Assembly (NCBI GenBank): GCA_037043235.1
Contig: JAWRVZ010000087.1
Coordinates: forward strand, 1,914,501-1,978,500
Direction of reading: 5' to 3'
From: Rhodeus uyekii
Taxonomy: Eukaryota; Chordata; Actinopteri; Cypriniformes; Acheilognathidae
DNA length: 64,000 nucleotides
The notes under the pieces were generated by a model. It had not been told where the DNA came from. It did no database searches and saw only the letters and a program-made list of their open reading frames with translations. The position numbers and the translations under genes are program-made. Below, piece after piece: positions 22,120 to 34,689 of the stretch (position 1 is the first letter of the stretch; each line of letters opens with the position of its first letter).

Positions 22120-25100
22120 TCAATAGTGCGGTTCACAGTCTTCCACGAGACTGTCAGTGATGTAGTTGATCTTCAGTAGTTGTTGGTAGTACTGCTTCTC
22201 TACAGCCGTGTTCACCGTCCAGCTCACCACCTCCACGCCTCGGGCTGCCCAGTACTGCACATAGTCCCTGATGAAAGAACAGTGTGTAAACAATACGTGT
22301 ATTATACAAGCAATAACAACTCCCACACTGTAGGTGGCGCTGAATGTAGAAAACTTTACATTCAGAAAAATGCATCTGTCCATAAATACTATGTGCAGTG
22401 AGTCACATGAGCTACTGTACAACACCGCAATCCTCATCCATCAAAACCTGCTCCATCCAGCCCAGAAACATAGTGTGCATGTCATTTGCCCATGTTTTCT
22501 TTACATTAAAGCTTCATGTTTTGGACTGATGGTTTGATCGAATTCGCTTACTGAATCATTGGACTGAGAACTGGAAAAGTTTAGCGGATTAAAATGGTCT
22601 GGTCACAAACTTAGAAGCGAAATTGGGCGAAAGGGTTTGACTATAAATGTCCGCCCACCAGAGTAACATAAACTCCGAACTCTCATGATCACAATTACAC
22701 GTGCTTCAGTCATTAAAGCTGACAATGATTTATTTGCGGTAAATCTTTAATTAAACACAATTAAAGTATGTGTTAAAGCATTAACATTCACTGCTCTAGT
22801 AAAAATCTGATTCGGAATCACATTTCAAATGTGTTTTGAATCTGATTTGCTGATCCGATATGCAAGAAAAAAATCTGTTTTTTTGCTGATAGATACATTA
22901 GACTTAGTGTGTTGGAGTTTCTATTTCGTTTTTCAATTACTATATATGGATCAGGTCCCTCCTCCCTCTGTTTTTTTTTTTTTTGTCCCCATAAACCCAA
23001 AAGGAGAAATGTTGAAAAGCTTATTACGAAAGTTAATAACCGAGCCGTCCACATGACTCCCTAACCATAAGTACACTCACCTAAAGGATTATTAGGAACA
23101 CCTGTTCAATTTCTCATTAATGCAATTATCTAATCAGCCAATCACATGGCAGTAGCTTCAATGAATTTAGGGGTTGTTCCTGGTCAAGACAATCTCCTGA
23201 ACTCCAAACTGAATGTTAGAATGGGAAAGAAAGGCGAATTAAGTAATTTTGAGCTCTTGGTTGTTGGCGCCAAACGGGTATTGAGTATTTCACAATCTGC
23301 TCAGTTACTGGGATTTTCACGCACAACCATTTTTAGGGTTTACAAAGAATGGTGTGAAAAGGGAAAAGCATCCAGTATGCGGCAGTCCTGTGGGCGAAAA
23401 TGCCTTGTTGATGCTAGAGGTCAGAGGTCATGGGCCGACTGATTCAAGCTGATAGAAGAGCAAGTTTGACCGAAATAACCACTCGTTACAACCAAGGTAT
23501 GCAGCAAAGCATTTGTGAAGCCACAGCACACACACAACCTTGAGGCGGATGGGCTACAACAGCAGAAAACCCCATCGGGTACCACTCATCTCCACTACAA
23601 ACAGGAAAAATGTTGCCTGGTCTGATGAGTCTCGATTTCTGTTGAGACATTCAGATGGTCGAGTCAGAATTTGTTGTAAACAGAATGAGAACATGGATCC
23701 ATCATCTCTTGTTACCACTGTTCAGGCTGGTGGTGGTGGTGTAATGGTGTGGGGGATGTTTTCTTGGCACACGTTAGGCCCCTTAGCGCCAATTGGGCAT
23801 CGTTTAAATGCTACGGCCTACCTGAGCATTGTTTCTGACCATGTCCATCCCTTTATGACCACCAAGTACCCAACCTCTGATGCTACTTCCAGCAGGATAA
23901 TGCACCATGTCACAAAGTTTGAATCATTTCGAATTGGTTTCTTGAACATGACAATGAGTTCACTGAACTAAAATGGCCCCAAAGTCACCAGATCTCAACC
24001 CAATAGAGCATCTTTGGGATGTGGTGGAACGGGAGCTTTGTGCCCTGGATGTGCATCCCACAAATCTCCATCAACTGCAAGATGCTCCTATCAATATGGG
24101 CCAACATTTCTAAAGAATGCTTTCAGCACCTTGTTGAATCAATGCCACGTAGAATTAAGGCAGTTCTGAAGGCAAAAGGGGGTCAAACACAGTATTAGTG
24201 TGTGTTCCTAATAATCCTTTAGATGAGTGTATAAGCAATATGTTGCCTGACTGCACTACGAACCACTGCGGGTCTCGGCAGTATCTTTAAAGAGATGACT
24301 GATGGAATAAAAGTGATGAGGTTGTGTGGCAGTGGCCAAGAATAACCACTTTAGCCTGTTCTGAAACAACCACACAATGGTCTCATGTCAAATTCAGTTA
24401 CACACAGTGGTTGCTTTACTGTGACCAACAGATGCACGCAATTTATTTTAGTCCCTGTAGGTGTAATGCATATAACAGCATAGCTCCGCAATAATTCTCT
24501 AAAATATATTGAGCAGTTTTGGAACGAGATAACAACTCACGGCGAGATGAAGTTCTTCTGCACCAGGAAGGCAGAGACGCCACACAGGTTCCACAGCAGG
24601 TGATGATGGGCCCAGTCGAGGAGCACATCCAACACCTCCATCCAGTGTTGTTTCCACGCGGATGAGAACCGCGGCGTCCCGTCGCCCAAACGACTCAGAC
24701 TCCACGGCCGATGGGTCAATGCGGTCACCACATTGGGATCCGCTTGCCGCATCTGGAAAAGCAGTGATCGGCCATTACAATTCAATAATAGTGTGCTACG
24801 GTCCAATTTATCTCAGTCTAAAAATGATCCAAGAAATACGTTACCCTATAGATGACTTTGGGCTCAAATGAGCAGACAATACTTGTGTTGTAGAGCACAG
24901 GATACTTCTGGAATATTTCTTTCAGTGCTGCAGCCGCCTACGGACAACAGATAACATGCATGAAAGCACTACTATTCAGGTCCCCAGGTGCATGAATTCT
25001 TAAATCAATAGGCGTTAATGCTAAGAGCTCTGGGGACCAAGACAAGTTGTCCCACCAATAACAGGCTCATGCAGAGCAATGCAAGTTGTGACAGTACCTC

Positions 25101-28100
25101 ATCTGGATGACCTTTGACATCAAAGTAGATGATCAACTGGCGCTTGATGCATTCCTCTACGGCCTCCTGCAGCGTTGGAACTTTCTCACCTCGAAAACGG
25201 TCACTGCTCATCAACCAACAAAAACACACCACCTGCTGTCTTCAGACTTGGTCTTGCTTATTCATACTCTATGTTTGAAACAAGTCTCGTTCTTGCCATC
25301 TAACCTGAATCTGTGTTTGGCGGCTGCGTCTAGTTTGCGCAGTTCAGAGAAGAGCAGCTTGGTCAGCGGTCCCGATCCGTTTGTGGTTCGGTCTACAGTG
25401 TCGTCGTGCATCAGGATGGGAACGCCATCCGCCGTGAACTCCAGGTCCAGCTCTACACCCGTGGCTCCATTCTCACTCGCCTATCAGTTAGAAATTGGTT
25501 ATTGAAAGAGGAAGAAACCAGTACAATGCTTTCACAATGTGTAATACAAGAAATACGTTTCTGAGGTTACGGAGCATGTGATGCTGATCATATGTGTAAA
25601 TAAATGCAGTGTTATGAAAAGACTAAAACAATGACATGAAAACAGACATTTATGGGTCTTTCCTGATATTCACTGCCTTTAGGCCTAAATACATAAATCT
25701 ATTTTTTTTAACTGCATCATTGATACTCTACTACATAGGTGTCAAAGTCAAGGCCCACGGGCCACATCCGGCCCGGCGTGTAATTATGTCCGGCCCGCGA
25801 GAGCATTTTATTAATGGCCCGCGAGATGTCCCGCGCTCCAGCTGACTCGCCGAACACTTCCTGTATTAAACAGGAAGTGGCTAATGATGCTTCGCGCTCG
25901 CGCTAGTACCGCGCGATTGTTATTGTCCATTATCCATAACTGTTCAGGCTCGGTACACAGTGCTTGTGCGCGAAATTCAGGTGTTGATCATCGGATGAGA
26001 AGAGCCCGCCCTCATGGCAGAACGTCTTCTTGCATGATTGACAGGTCAGACAGCATATCAGCGCCAGCTGTCAGAGTGATAGTACAAGCGCCAGAAAGAA
26101 AATACAGCGCAAAAAAAAAAACATTACGTCCTTAGGGACGTAACAAATATATTGAAATATTATTAAGTGTAAAAAAAATTGTGATATAGTTTGTAAAATC
26201 TGCTATAACCCATGGGTAATATGCGGGAAAATACGGTATATGTTTACCGTGTGTCTCATTTGCGGAGCTAATGTGGCAGTAATTAAATAATTTAATAAGA
26301 CGGCACTGTAAGACAAATGACATAAGAGCAAATTCAACTGAATGATTTGATTTGTTATTGCTGAAAAGCAAAATTTTTATTTAGATTTCCAGGTTTTGTT
26401 ATGCAGCATGTCCATATTTTGAATTTGTATAATTTTGACAGGATATATTTTTATGGAGAGCAAAATCTTTTATATATAAATCTTTTTAAGTTTTATATAA
26501 AATGACATAAGAGTAAAGAAATTTGAATGTTTGTTATTTTAACTTTTACTTACTTTTACTTTACGTGTTTACTTTATTTCTAACTTGTATAATTTAGACA
26601 GGATATATTTTAATTTGTTTTAAAGTTTTTTTTTTAATATTTTTATATTTTTAAGTTATTTAAGGTATAAGTTGGTTTATTCCAGAATAATATTTCTGTC
26701 TGTTTTTATTCACATCTAATTTAAAAAAAGGTAAGTTTTAAAAGTTTAGTTTTAGTGTTTTCAATAAATGTTTATCCTGTTCGGCCCGCGACCTAAAGTT
26801 TTTTGGGGATTTTGGCCCCCTGTGCAATTGAGTTTGACACCCCTGCTCTACTACATTTTCAATTTCACTCAATTATTAGTATTTTTTATTTATTTTTTGC
26901 TGATTTTATTAATTTATTGTAAAATGTATAACAGGGTGGGATGGATGATTTCCTATCTCTCGCATACAACCAGTTACATAATTACTTTGGTTTGAATTGG
27001 ATGTAAATGGGAAACCATGTGTAAAATATTGCCAAAGAACTAAATGTACTACTTCTTAAACTTTAAGCATACATAAATTTCACAATCTCTATATAGAGTC
27101 TCAGTGTCCGCTCTGTTAGCTCGGGGTGGACACTTGTGTCTGAACAACAAGAAGGTAACAGAAGGTTTATCTCATAAAGAATCTTTAAAATTGTCATTTA
27201 AAATTATTTTTCTACTAACTTTTTTAATGTTTCCTTTAATAGGGTGGACTTACAAAGGTTGACCACATCAAAATTAAAAGATTAAACTGCCAATAAAAAA
27301 AGAAGATTAAAATAATTGAGGGTCGCACTCACTTTTTAAAGTTGTTTTCTTTCCAAATAAGTGATGACAGCTTTATGACATGATGTCATTTAATTTTCCA
27401 TCTTTCATTCATAGGGAAAATGGTAAAAAAACAACAACAACAGAGTGGACAATAAATTGTGGGACAAGCTAAAATAATGTTATAACTGAAAAAATATATA
27501 TACATTAGACAGAATCTTTACTGATACGCTCGACAACGTTAAAAAAACATCTACAGTAAGTGTTGTGTTTATCATAAAATGATGTATTTTTTCTTAATCA
27601 ACTAAAATAAGGTTAGAATTCATATGGTGTTATGACAGGTTTAAAATTCACAACATTATGCAAATAAGATCACAAACCATTACTAGGGACACAAAAGGCA
27701 CTGAATCCCAGGAATTACCCATTTATATTAATAAACAAAACGCAGTAAAAGAATACAGAATATAGACTATCATCTGGTTAAGCTTGTTCATCTGGAGTTA
27801 TCAGATTGGCAAAGGACACAGAGCCTTTGAAAACTTTTGAGTTTTTGCCTCTGAAAACTCAGACGCAGAAAGTCTAGGTACTTTTTCCCTTCAGTGCTGC
27901 ACTTTTAGGACACTTAAAAAAACACAGGTGTGTTTGGCGTAAGACTTAAGATACTTGAGGCTGTGCTGTATCGTGAGTAAGTCACTGCTGAAGGGAAAAA
28001 TACAAATATTAAAGACAAAAAATGTGTATCAATGCAACTTTCATGAAGTAAAATCCTAAAAGCCTTCCTTCCGCTGGAAAAAAATAGTTCCTGTTCATGA

Positions 28101-31100
28101 ACAGCAACAGAAGTTAGATCATTATGCCATTAGCTGTCTTTATGAGCAAGTCAGTCAGGTTTTTATATGGAATATAAAAGTGAAACTAGTTGCGAACAGT
28201 GAATAAGACGAAATGATAAATTCTTTGACTAGCGCTGTCAGGAAAACACCTGGACTGATGATGAAAAGATATATAAATGACAAGATATCGCAGCAGACAT
28301 TCAAACAGATTTTTATTATGAACATTAAGACTGAATCTGAATAAAAATGCTGCATATAAATGCAGACAATAAACTCACTCTCTCATACAATTCTCTACGT
28401 AATAGAGTAAAGCTTCAATGAACAATATCAATGAGAGCAAATATATGACCAATCAGAATCAAGAACTGAAACTAACCGTTTTAAGAAAAACAAAGCAGTG
28501 CCAACGGAACAAAACACGGCCTTTGTTTATATCATAGGTGTCAAAGTCAAGGCCCGCGGGCCACATCCGGCCCGGCGTGTAATTATGTCCGGCCCGCGAG
28601 AGCATTTTATTAATGGCCCGCGAGATGTCCCGCGCTCCAGCTGACTCGCCGAACACTTCCTGTATTAAACAGGAAGTGGCTAATGATGCTTCGCGCTCGC
28701 GCTAGTACCGCGCGATTGTTATTGTCCATTATCCATAACTGTTCAGGCTCGGTACACAGTGCTTGTGCGCGAAATTCAGGTGTTGATCATCGGATGAGAA
28801 GAGCCCGCCCTCATGGCAGAACGTCTTCTTGCATGATTGACAGGTCAGACAGCATATCAGCGCCAGCTGTCAGAGTGATAGTACAAGCGCCAGAAAGAAA
28901 ATACAGCGCAAAAAAAAAAACATTACGTCCTTAGGGACGTAACAAATATATTGAAATATTATTAAGTGTAAAAAAAATTGTGATATAGTTTGTAAAATCT
29001 GCTATAACCCATGGGTAATATGCGGGAAAATACGGTATATGTTTACCGTGTGTCTCATTTGCGGAGCTAATGTGGCAGTAATTAAATAATTTAATAAGAC
29101 GGCACTGTAAGACAAATGACATAAGAGCAAATTCAACTGAATGATTTGATTTGTTATTGCTGAAAAGCAAAATTTTTATTTAGATTTCCAGGTTTTGTTA
29201 TGCAGCATGTCCATATTTTGAATTTGTATAATTTTGACAGGATATATTTTTATGGAGAGCAAAATCTTTTATATATAAATCTTTTTAAGTTTTATATAAA
29301 ATGACATAAGAGTAAAGAAATTTGAATGTTTGTTATTTTAACTTTTACTTACTTTTACTTTACGTGTTTACTTTATTTCTAACTTGTATAATTTAGACAG
29401 GATATATTTTAATTTGTTTTAAAGTTTTTTTTAAATATTTTTATATTTTTAAGTTATTTAAGGTATAAGTTGGTTTATTCCAGAATAATATTTCTGTCTG
29501 TTTTTATTCACATCTAATTTAAAAAAAGGTAAGTTTTAAAAGTTTAGTTTTAGTGTTTTCAATAAATGTTTATCCTGTTCGGCCCGCGACCTAAAGTTTT
29601 TTGGGGATTTTGGCCCCCTGTGCAATTGAGTTTGACACCCCTGCTCTACTACATTTTCAATTTCACTCAATTATTAGTATTTTTTATTTATTTTTTGCTG
29701 ATTTTATTAATTTATTGTAAAATGTATAACAGGGTGGGATGGATGATTTCCTATCTCTCGCATACAACCAGTTACATAATTACTTTGGTTTGAATTGGAT
29801 GTAAATGGGAAACCATGTGTAAAATATTGCCAAAGAACTAAATGTACTACTTCTTAAACTTTAAGCATACATAAATTTCACAATCTCTATATAGAGTCTC
29901 AGTGTCCGCTCTGTTAGCTCGGGGTGGACACTTGTGTCTGAACAACAAGAAGGTAACAGAAGGTTTATCTCATAAAGAATCTTTAAAATTGTCATTTAAA
30001 ATTATTTTTCTACTAACTTTTTTAATGTTTCCTTTAATAGGGTGGACTTACAAAGGTTGACCACATCAAAATTAAAAGATTAAACTGCCAATAAAAAAAG
30101 AAGATTAAAATAATTGAGGGTCGCACTCACTTTTTAAAGTTGTTTTCTTTCCAAATAAGTGATGACAGCTTTATGACATGATGTCATTTAATTTTCCATC
30201 TTTCATTCATAGGGAAAATGGTAAAAAAACAACAACAACAGAGTGGACAATAAATTGTGGGACAAGCTAAAATAATGTTATAACTGAAAAAATATATATA
30301 CATTAGACAGAATCTTTACTGATACGCTCGACAACGTTAAAAAAACATCTACAGTAAGTGTTGTGTTTATCATAAAATGATGTATTTTTTCTTAATCAAC
30401 TAAAATAAGGTTAGAATTCATATGGTGTTATGACAGGTTTAAAATTCACAACATTATGCAAATAAGATCACAAACCATTACTAGGGACACAAAAGGCACT
30501 GAATCCCAGGAATTACCCATTTATATTAATAAACAAAACGCAGTAAAAGAATACAGAATATAGACTATCATCTGGTTAAGCTTGTTCATCTGGAGTTATC
30601 AGATTGGCAAAGGACACAGAGCCTTTGAAAACTTTTGAGTTTTTGCCTCTGAAAACTCAGACGCAGAAAGTCTAGGTACTTTTTCCCTTCAGTGCTGCAC
30701 TTTTAGGACACTTAAAAAAACACAGGTGTGTTTGGCGTAAGACTTAAGATACTTGAGGCTGTGCTGTATCGTGAGTAAGTCACTGCTGAAGGGAAAAATA
30801 CAAATATTAAAGACAAAAAATGTGTATCAATGCAACTTTCATGAAGTAAAATCCTAAAAGCCTTCCTTCCGCTGGAAAAAAATAGTTCCTGTTCATGAAC
30901 AGCAACAGAAGTTAGATCATTATGCCATTAGCTGTCTTTATGAGCAAGTCAGTCAGGTTTTTATATGGAATATAAAAGTGAAACTAGTTGCGAACAGTGA
31001 ATAAGACGAAATGATAAATTCTTTGACTAGCGCTGTCAGGAAAACACCTGGACTGATGATGAAAAGATATATAAATGACAAGATATCGCAGCAGACATTC

Positions 31101-33077
31101 AAACAGATTTTTATTATGAACATTAAGACTGAATCTGAATAAAAATGCTGCATATAAATGCAGACAATAAACTCACTCTCTCATACAATTCTCTACGTAA
31201 TAGAGTAAAGCTTCAATGAACAATATCAATGAGAGCAAATATATGACCAATCAGAATCAAGAACTGAAACTAACCGTTTTAAGAAAAACAAAGCAGTGCC
31301 AACGGAACAAAACACGGCCTTTGTTTATATCATAGGTGTCAAAGTCAAGGCCCGCGGGCCACATCCGGCCCGGCGTGTAATTATGTCCGGCCCGCGAGAG
31401 CATTTTATTAATGGCCCGCGAGATGTCCCGCGCTCCAGCTGACTCGCCGAACACTTCCTGTATTAAACAGGAAGTGGCTAATGATGCTTCGCGCTCGCGC
31501 TAGTACCGCGCGATTGTTATTGTCCATTATCCATAACTGTTCAGGCTCGGTACACAGTGCTTGTGCGCGAAATTCAGGTGTTGATCATCGGATGAGAAGA
31601 GCCCGCCCTCATGGCAGAACGTCTTCTTGCATGATTGACAGGTCAGACAGCATATCAGCGCCAGCTGTCAGAGTGATAGTACAAGCGCCAGAAAGAAAAT
31701 ACAGCGCAAAAAAAAAAACATTACGTCCTTAGGGACGTAACAAATATATTGAAATATTATTAAGTGTAAAAAAAATTGTGATATAGTTTGTAAAATCTGC
31801 TATAACCCATGGGTAATATGCGGGAAAATACGGTATATGTTTACCGTGTGTCTCATTTGCGGAGCTAATGTGGCAGTAATTAAATAATTTAATAAGACGG
31901 CACTGTAAGACAAATGACATAAGAGCAAATTCAACTGAATGATTTGATTTGTTATTGCTGAAAAGCAAAATTTTTATTTAGATTTCCAGGTTTTGTTATG
32001 CAGCATGTCCATATTTTGAATTTGTATAATTTTGACAGGATATATTTTTATGGAGAGCAAAATCTTTTATATATAAATCTTTTTAAGTTTTATATAAAAT
32101 GACATAAGAGTAAAGAAATTTGAATGTTTGTTATTTTAACTTTTACTTACTTTTACTTTACGTGTTTACTTTATTTCTAACTTGTATAATTTAGACAGGA
32201 TATATTTTAATTTGTTTTAAAGTTTTTTTTAAATATTTTTATATTTTTAAGTTATTTAAGGTATAAGTTGGTTTATTCCAGAATAATATTTCTGTCTGTT
32301 TTTATTCACATCTAATTTAAAAAAAGGTAAGTTTTAAAAGTTTAGTTTTAGTGTTTTCAATAAATGTTTATCCTGTTCGGCCCGCGACCTAAAGTTTTTT
32401 GGGGATTTTGGCCCCCTGTGCAATTGAGTTTGACACCCCTGGTTTATATGGTCTCATTTCAGTTGCACCATAAATAATGGATATGTAAATACTATATTTC
32501 GTATATCTTGTCTGTTGTAGGTCGTTATATTTTTTGCATTGCAGCAATCGGTTCATCGCGAGTTCAAAAGAGATGGTTTCTGTCAATCAACCGCTTTAAT
32601 TAATTTGTTAAGAATCATGTATTTGAACCGAAAGATCCGATTCAAAAGGGGATTCGTTGACGTTGCCAGTTATGAGACACATGTGTTTTCTTCCCTAGAC
32701 AGTGAAATTTAACTCTATTTAAAGCCCTTGAGAATGAACAAACAGCGGCATTGGGTGATGGGGATCATTTGAATGTTATGATGAACTTGTTCAGCTTTAA
32801 GCAGTGAACAGAAATCAAGCCTCACCGTCCGTATCGCCGCGATGGTGTTCTCGGGCGCGTCGTGTCCTCCGCCGCGGTGCGCTACTACAGACGCTCCGGA
32901 CGCGGGTCGCAGCGCCTGTCCGGCCCGGCCGGGGGGGACCTGCGGGAACCGAAACACCAGCAGAAACAGGTAGAGAGAGGCCGTGAGCGCCGTGGGCCAG
33001 ACGACGCTTCTGGTTCCCAGCAGAACCACGACGAAGACCGCGGAGAACAGCGTGAGCCCTTCTCCCAACTGCAGCAT
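22120..33077 (-). CDS. gde1: Glycerophosphodiester phosphodiesterase 1 (GDE1/MIR16), complete, 6 exons
   Basis: Membrane enzyme that hydrolyses glycerophosphodiesters, including glycerophosphoinositol and N-acyl glycerophosphoethanolamines. Exons in transcript order: 33077-32826, 25480-25305, 25203-25098, 24937-24845, 24752-24541, 22267-22120; total 987 nt, 328 aa (human 331). An N-terminal hydrophobic segment (FSAVFVVVLLGTRSVVW... about residues 10-45) precedes the catalytic GDPD domain: VVAHRGGGHDAPENT (catalytic His, Glu, Asn), GVELDLEFTADG (metal-binding Glu/Asp), HDDTVDRTT (His), YFDVKGH. A second hydrophobic stretch (LLDWAHHHLLWNLCGVSAF) follows, then WTVNTAVEK and the family-typical end ITDSLVEDCEPHY. 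Intron 1 (7.3 kb) holds the hAT triplication; intron 5 holds a full-length Tc1-like element. Confidence 0.95.
23074..24229 (+). mobile_element. Near-complete Tc1-like transposon, copy B (gde1 intron 5)
   Basis: Terminal inverted repeats CACTCACCTAAAGGATTATT and, reversed, CACTCATCTAAAGGATTATT are each flanked by TA (23072-23073, 24230-24231). Length 1156 bp, a little short for an intact Tc1-like element. It is antisense to gde1. The two truncated relatives are at 17880-18554 (-) and 51695-52468 (+). Confidence 0.92.
23146..24190 (+). pseudogene. Inactivated Tc1-like transposase
   Basis: The N-terminal helix-turn-helix region is open at 23146-23442 (SISQSAQLLGFSRTTIFRVY). A frame change follows, then 23540-23971 carries the DDE domain start (AWSDESRF, first Asp) and the GGVMVWGMF signature. 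The second catalytic Asp block (QDNAPCH type) is present near 23896-23915 but in another frame. Several frameshifts and in-frame stops mean it cannot encode active enzyme. Confidence 0.85.
25734..26845 (+). mobile_element. hAT-type non-autonomous element, array copy 1 (gde1 intron 1)
   Basis: Inverted ends CATAGGTGTCAAAG and, reversed, CAGGGGTGTCAAAC; length 1112 bp. It is flanked on both sides by the same 8-bp target duplication CTCTACTA (25726-25733 and 26846-26853), as expected for hAT insertion. It differs from copies 2 and 3 at the start (cccacgg instead of cccgcgg, about 25756) and at an internal T-tract (ten T's then aa, about 26626-26637). The core (about 25930-26245) is a nested piece of the 'ataacccgca' family. 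No transposase. Confidence 0.9.
26846..28532. repeat. Tandemly duplicated 1687-bp spacer, unit 1 (gde1 intron 1)
   Basis: AT-rich intronic sequence with no recognised gene. It recurs at 29644-31330 with the same length and, as far as checked line by line, the same sequence. It begins with the 8-bp target duplication CTCTACTA and ends with GTTTATAT. Confidence 0.9.
28533..29643 (+). mobile_element. hAT-type non-autonomous element, array copy 2 (recombinant middle copy)
   Basis: 1111 bp. The left flank is GTTTATAT (28525-28532) but the right flank is CTCTACTA (29644-29651), so it has no target duplication of its own. Its left end (cccgcgg) and its T-tract (eight T's then aaa) match copy 3, while its right flank matches copy 1. 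Confidence 0.92.
29644..31330. repeat. Tandemly duplicated 1687-bp spacer, unit 2 (gde1 intron 1)
   Basis: Second copy of 26846-28532, same length and, by eye, no differences, implying a very recent duplication or an assembly effect. Confidence 0.9.
31331..32441 (+). mobile_element. hAT-type non-autonomous element, array copy 3 (gde1 intron 1)
   Basis: 1111 bp, flanked on both sides by the 8-bp duplication GTTTATAT (31323-31330 and 32442-32449). Sequence agrees with copy 2 at the two sites that distinguish copy 1. Same orientation as copies 1 and 2. Confidence 0.92.
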
Positions 33078-33504
33078 GATGAGGAAACCAGCCTACAAAC
33101 CCTCAAAACCAGCTCAATCGGTCTGCATTGCGACGCTCATCTGAATGTTGGCACGCGTGTGTTTATTTTTGAATCATTCATCGCCTCTCTAAACCTGCAT
33201 GATTTCACGAACTGCCATTAGAGAATGGATTGATGACATCACGAATGATTTGCGAAACGGCTCGCGTGATCTATGACCTCATCACTGTCCACAGCAGCCG
33301 CAACCCACATCCTGAATGAATGCGTGTTGATAACCGTTATAACACTTGCTGTACCAACAAACAGCGGAATATTTGATTTATTATAACTGTCAATGCGATG
33401 CCACGGCAAAAACACTTCCTGCAAAAGAAAGTGAAACCTCCACTAAAAGAGTCATAAAAGTCCCTGAGCGTAAATCACTTGAATGTCACACACATATATT
33501 GATG

Positions 33505-33590
33505 TATATTATACATAAACTTTATTGTACTTACACACACACACACATATTTTTGTGTGTGTAAGTACAATAAAGTTTATGTATAATATA
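33505..33590. repeat. Perfect 36-bp inverted repeat (hairpin) upstream of gde1
   Basis: Arm 33505-33540 (tatattatacataaacttt...) is the exact reverse complement of arm 33555-33590, separated by a 14-base loop. The arms hold AATAAA/TTTATT and an (AC)n/(GT)n stretch. It lies between the divergent gde1 and tmem186 starts. The rest of 33078-34660 is AT-rich with nothing else recognised. Confidence 0.9.
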
Positions 33591-34689
33591 TTAAAACATA
33601 AATGTCTCTACGTAAAGCATTTTGGTTAATATGAGGGGAGAAGCCGCAAAAATTAAAAAAACGAGACAACAGGTTTTTATTTTTTGTATTTTACAATTGA
33701 GAGACGTTGACGTCAATAGAAAATTGTTACATGGCAAAGAAACCTCTAAGACTATTCTGTAGTTACGATTGTTTAATTCGAAAGATACAATTTATATTTT
33801 AATCCCTGATTTTGTGTTGTAATTATGTAAAATTATTCAATAAAAAAAGGAAACCTGTAGGACTTTTATTTTGAAGTGTTGCTATCTGGCATGTCCAGCT
33901 TCACGCTTTGGATTAGAGACGGTAAATACTAAAAACTGCATGTATTACTATTAATACGTTTTATTGAAATGTTGTGGTGGTTTTGATGTATTTTCTTTGT
34001 CATTATCATATATTAGCAACCTAATAGCAGTAGGATTGCCCTTGACAAACAGGGCCTTTACCTTTATCAAAAGTATATATGTTTTAACAAATGAGCTTTA
34101 TTACCAAAGTTAACAATTTAATTTGAGCCGTTGCATATTAACTATGAATACTGATGTTTTTAGATTTAGATTTCTTTTGGAACTACCAAAGATAAGTAAA
34201 GTGCCTTTTTATTTCACAAAATCATAAATATTTTTATTAAAGAAACAGCTTTCTTGTTTACACTCTGCATAACAGTAACTAAAAAGTTTTTTAATTCCTT
34301 CAGTACTGCAGAATAAAGAGGTGTTTGATTGGTAAATTTACACCGGTGAATATGAGTATAATCACAAGATTAATAATTTGTGCCTAATTTTCCAGACTCT
34401 TCATAATGAAAACAACAAATATTACATGTTCATATATTAAATAAAATGTGCACTTTTATGTCATTTATAAGCTTTGTCACCTCCTACCATAACCTCTTAA
34501 AATATTGACAATACAGTTTCTGGTTGCAATTGAACAAAATTAGCAATTTACATTTATGTCTTGATTAAACTTTGATTAAAAAAAATGCTTAGCAGGGCAG
34601 AATTTCTGCAATATCTTAAAATCTCCCTGATATTTCTAATGAAGCAACCAAAATTATAACTACTGTTGCCATGGTTACTGTCTCCTCAG

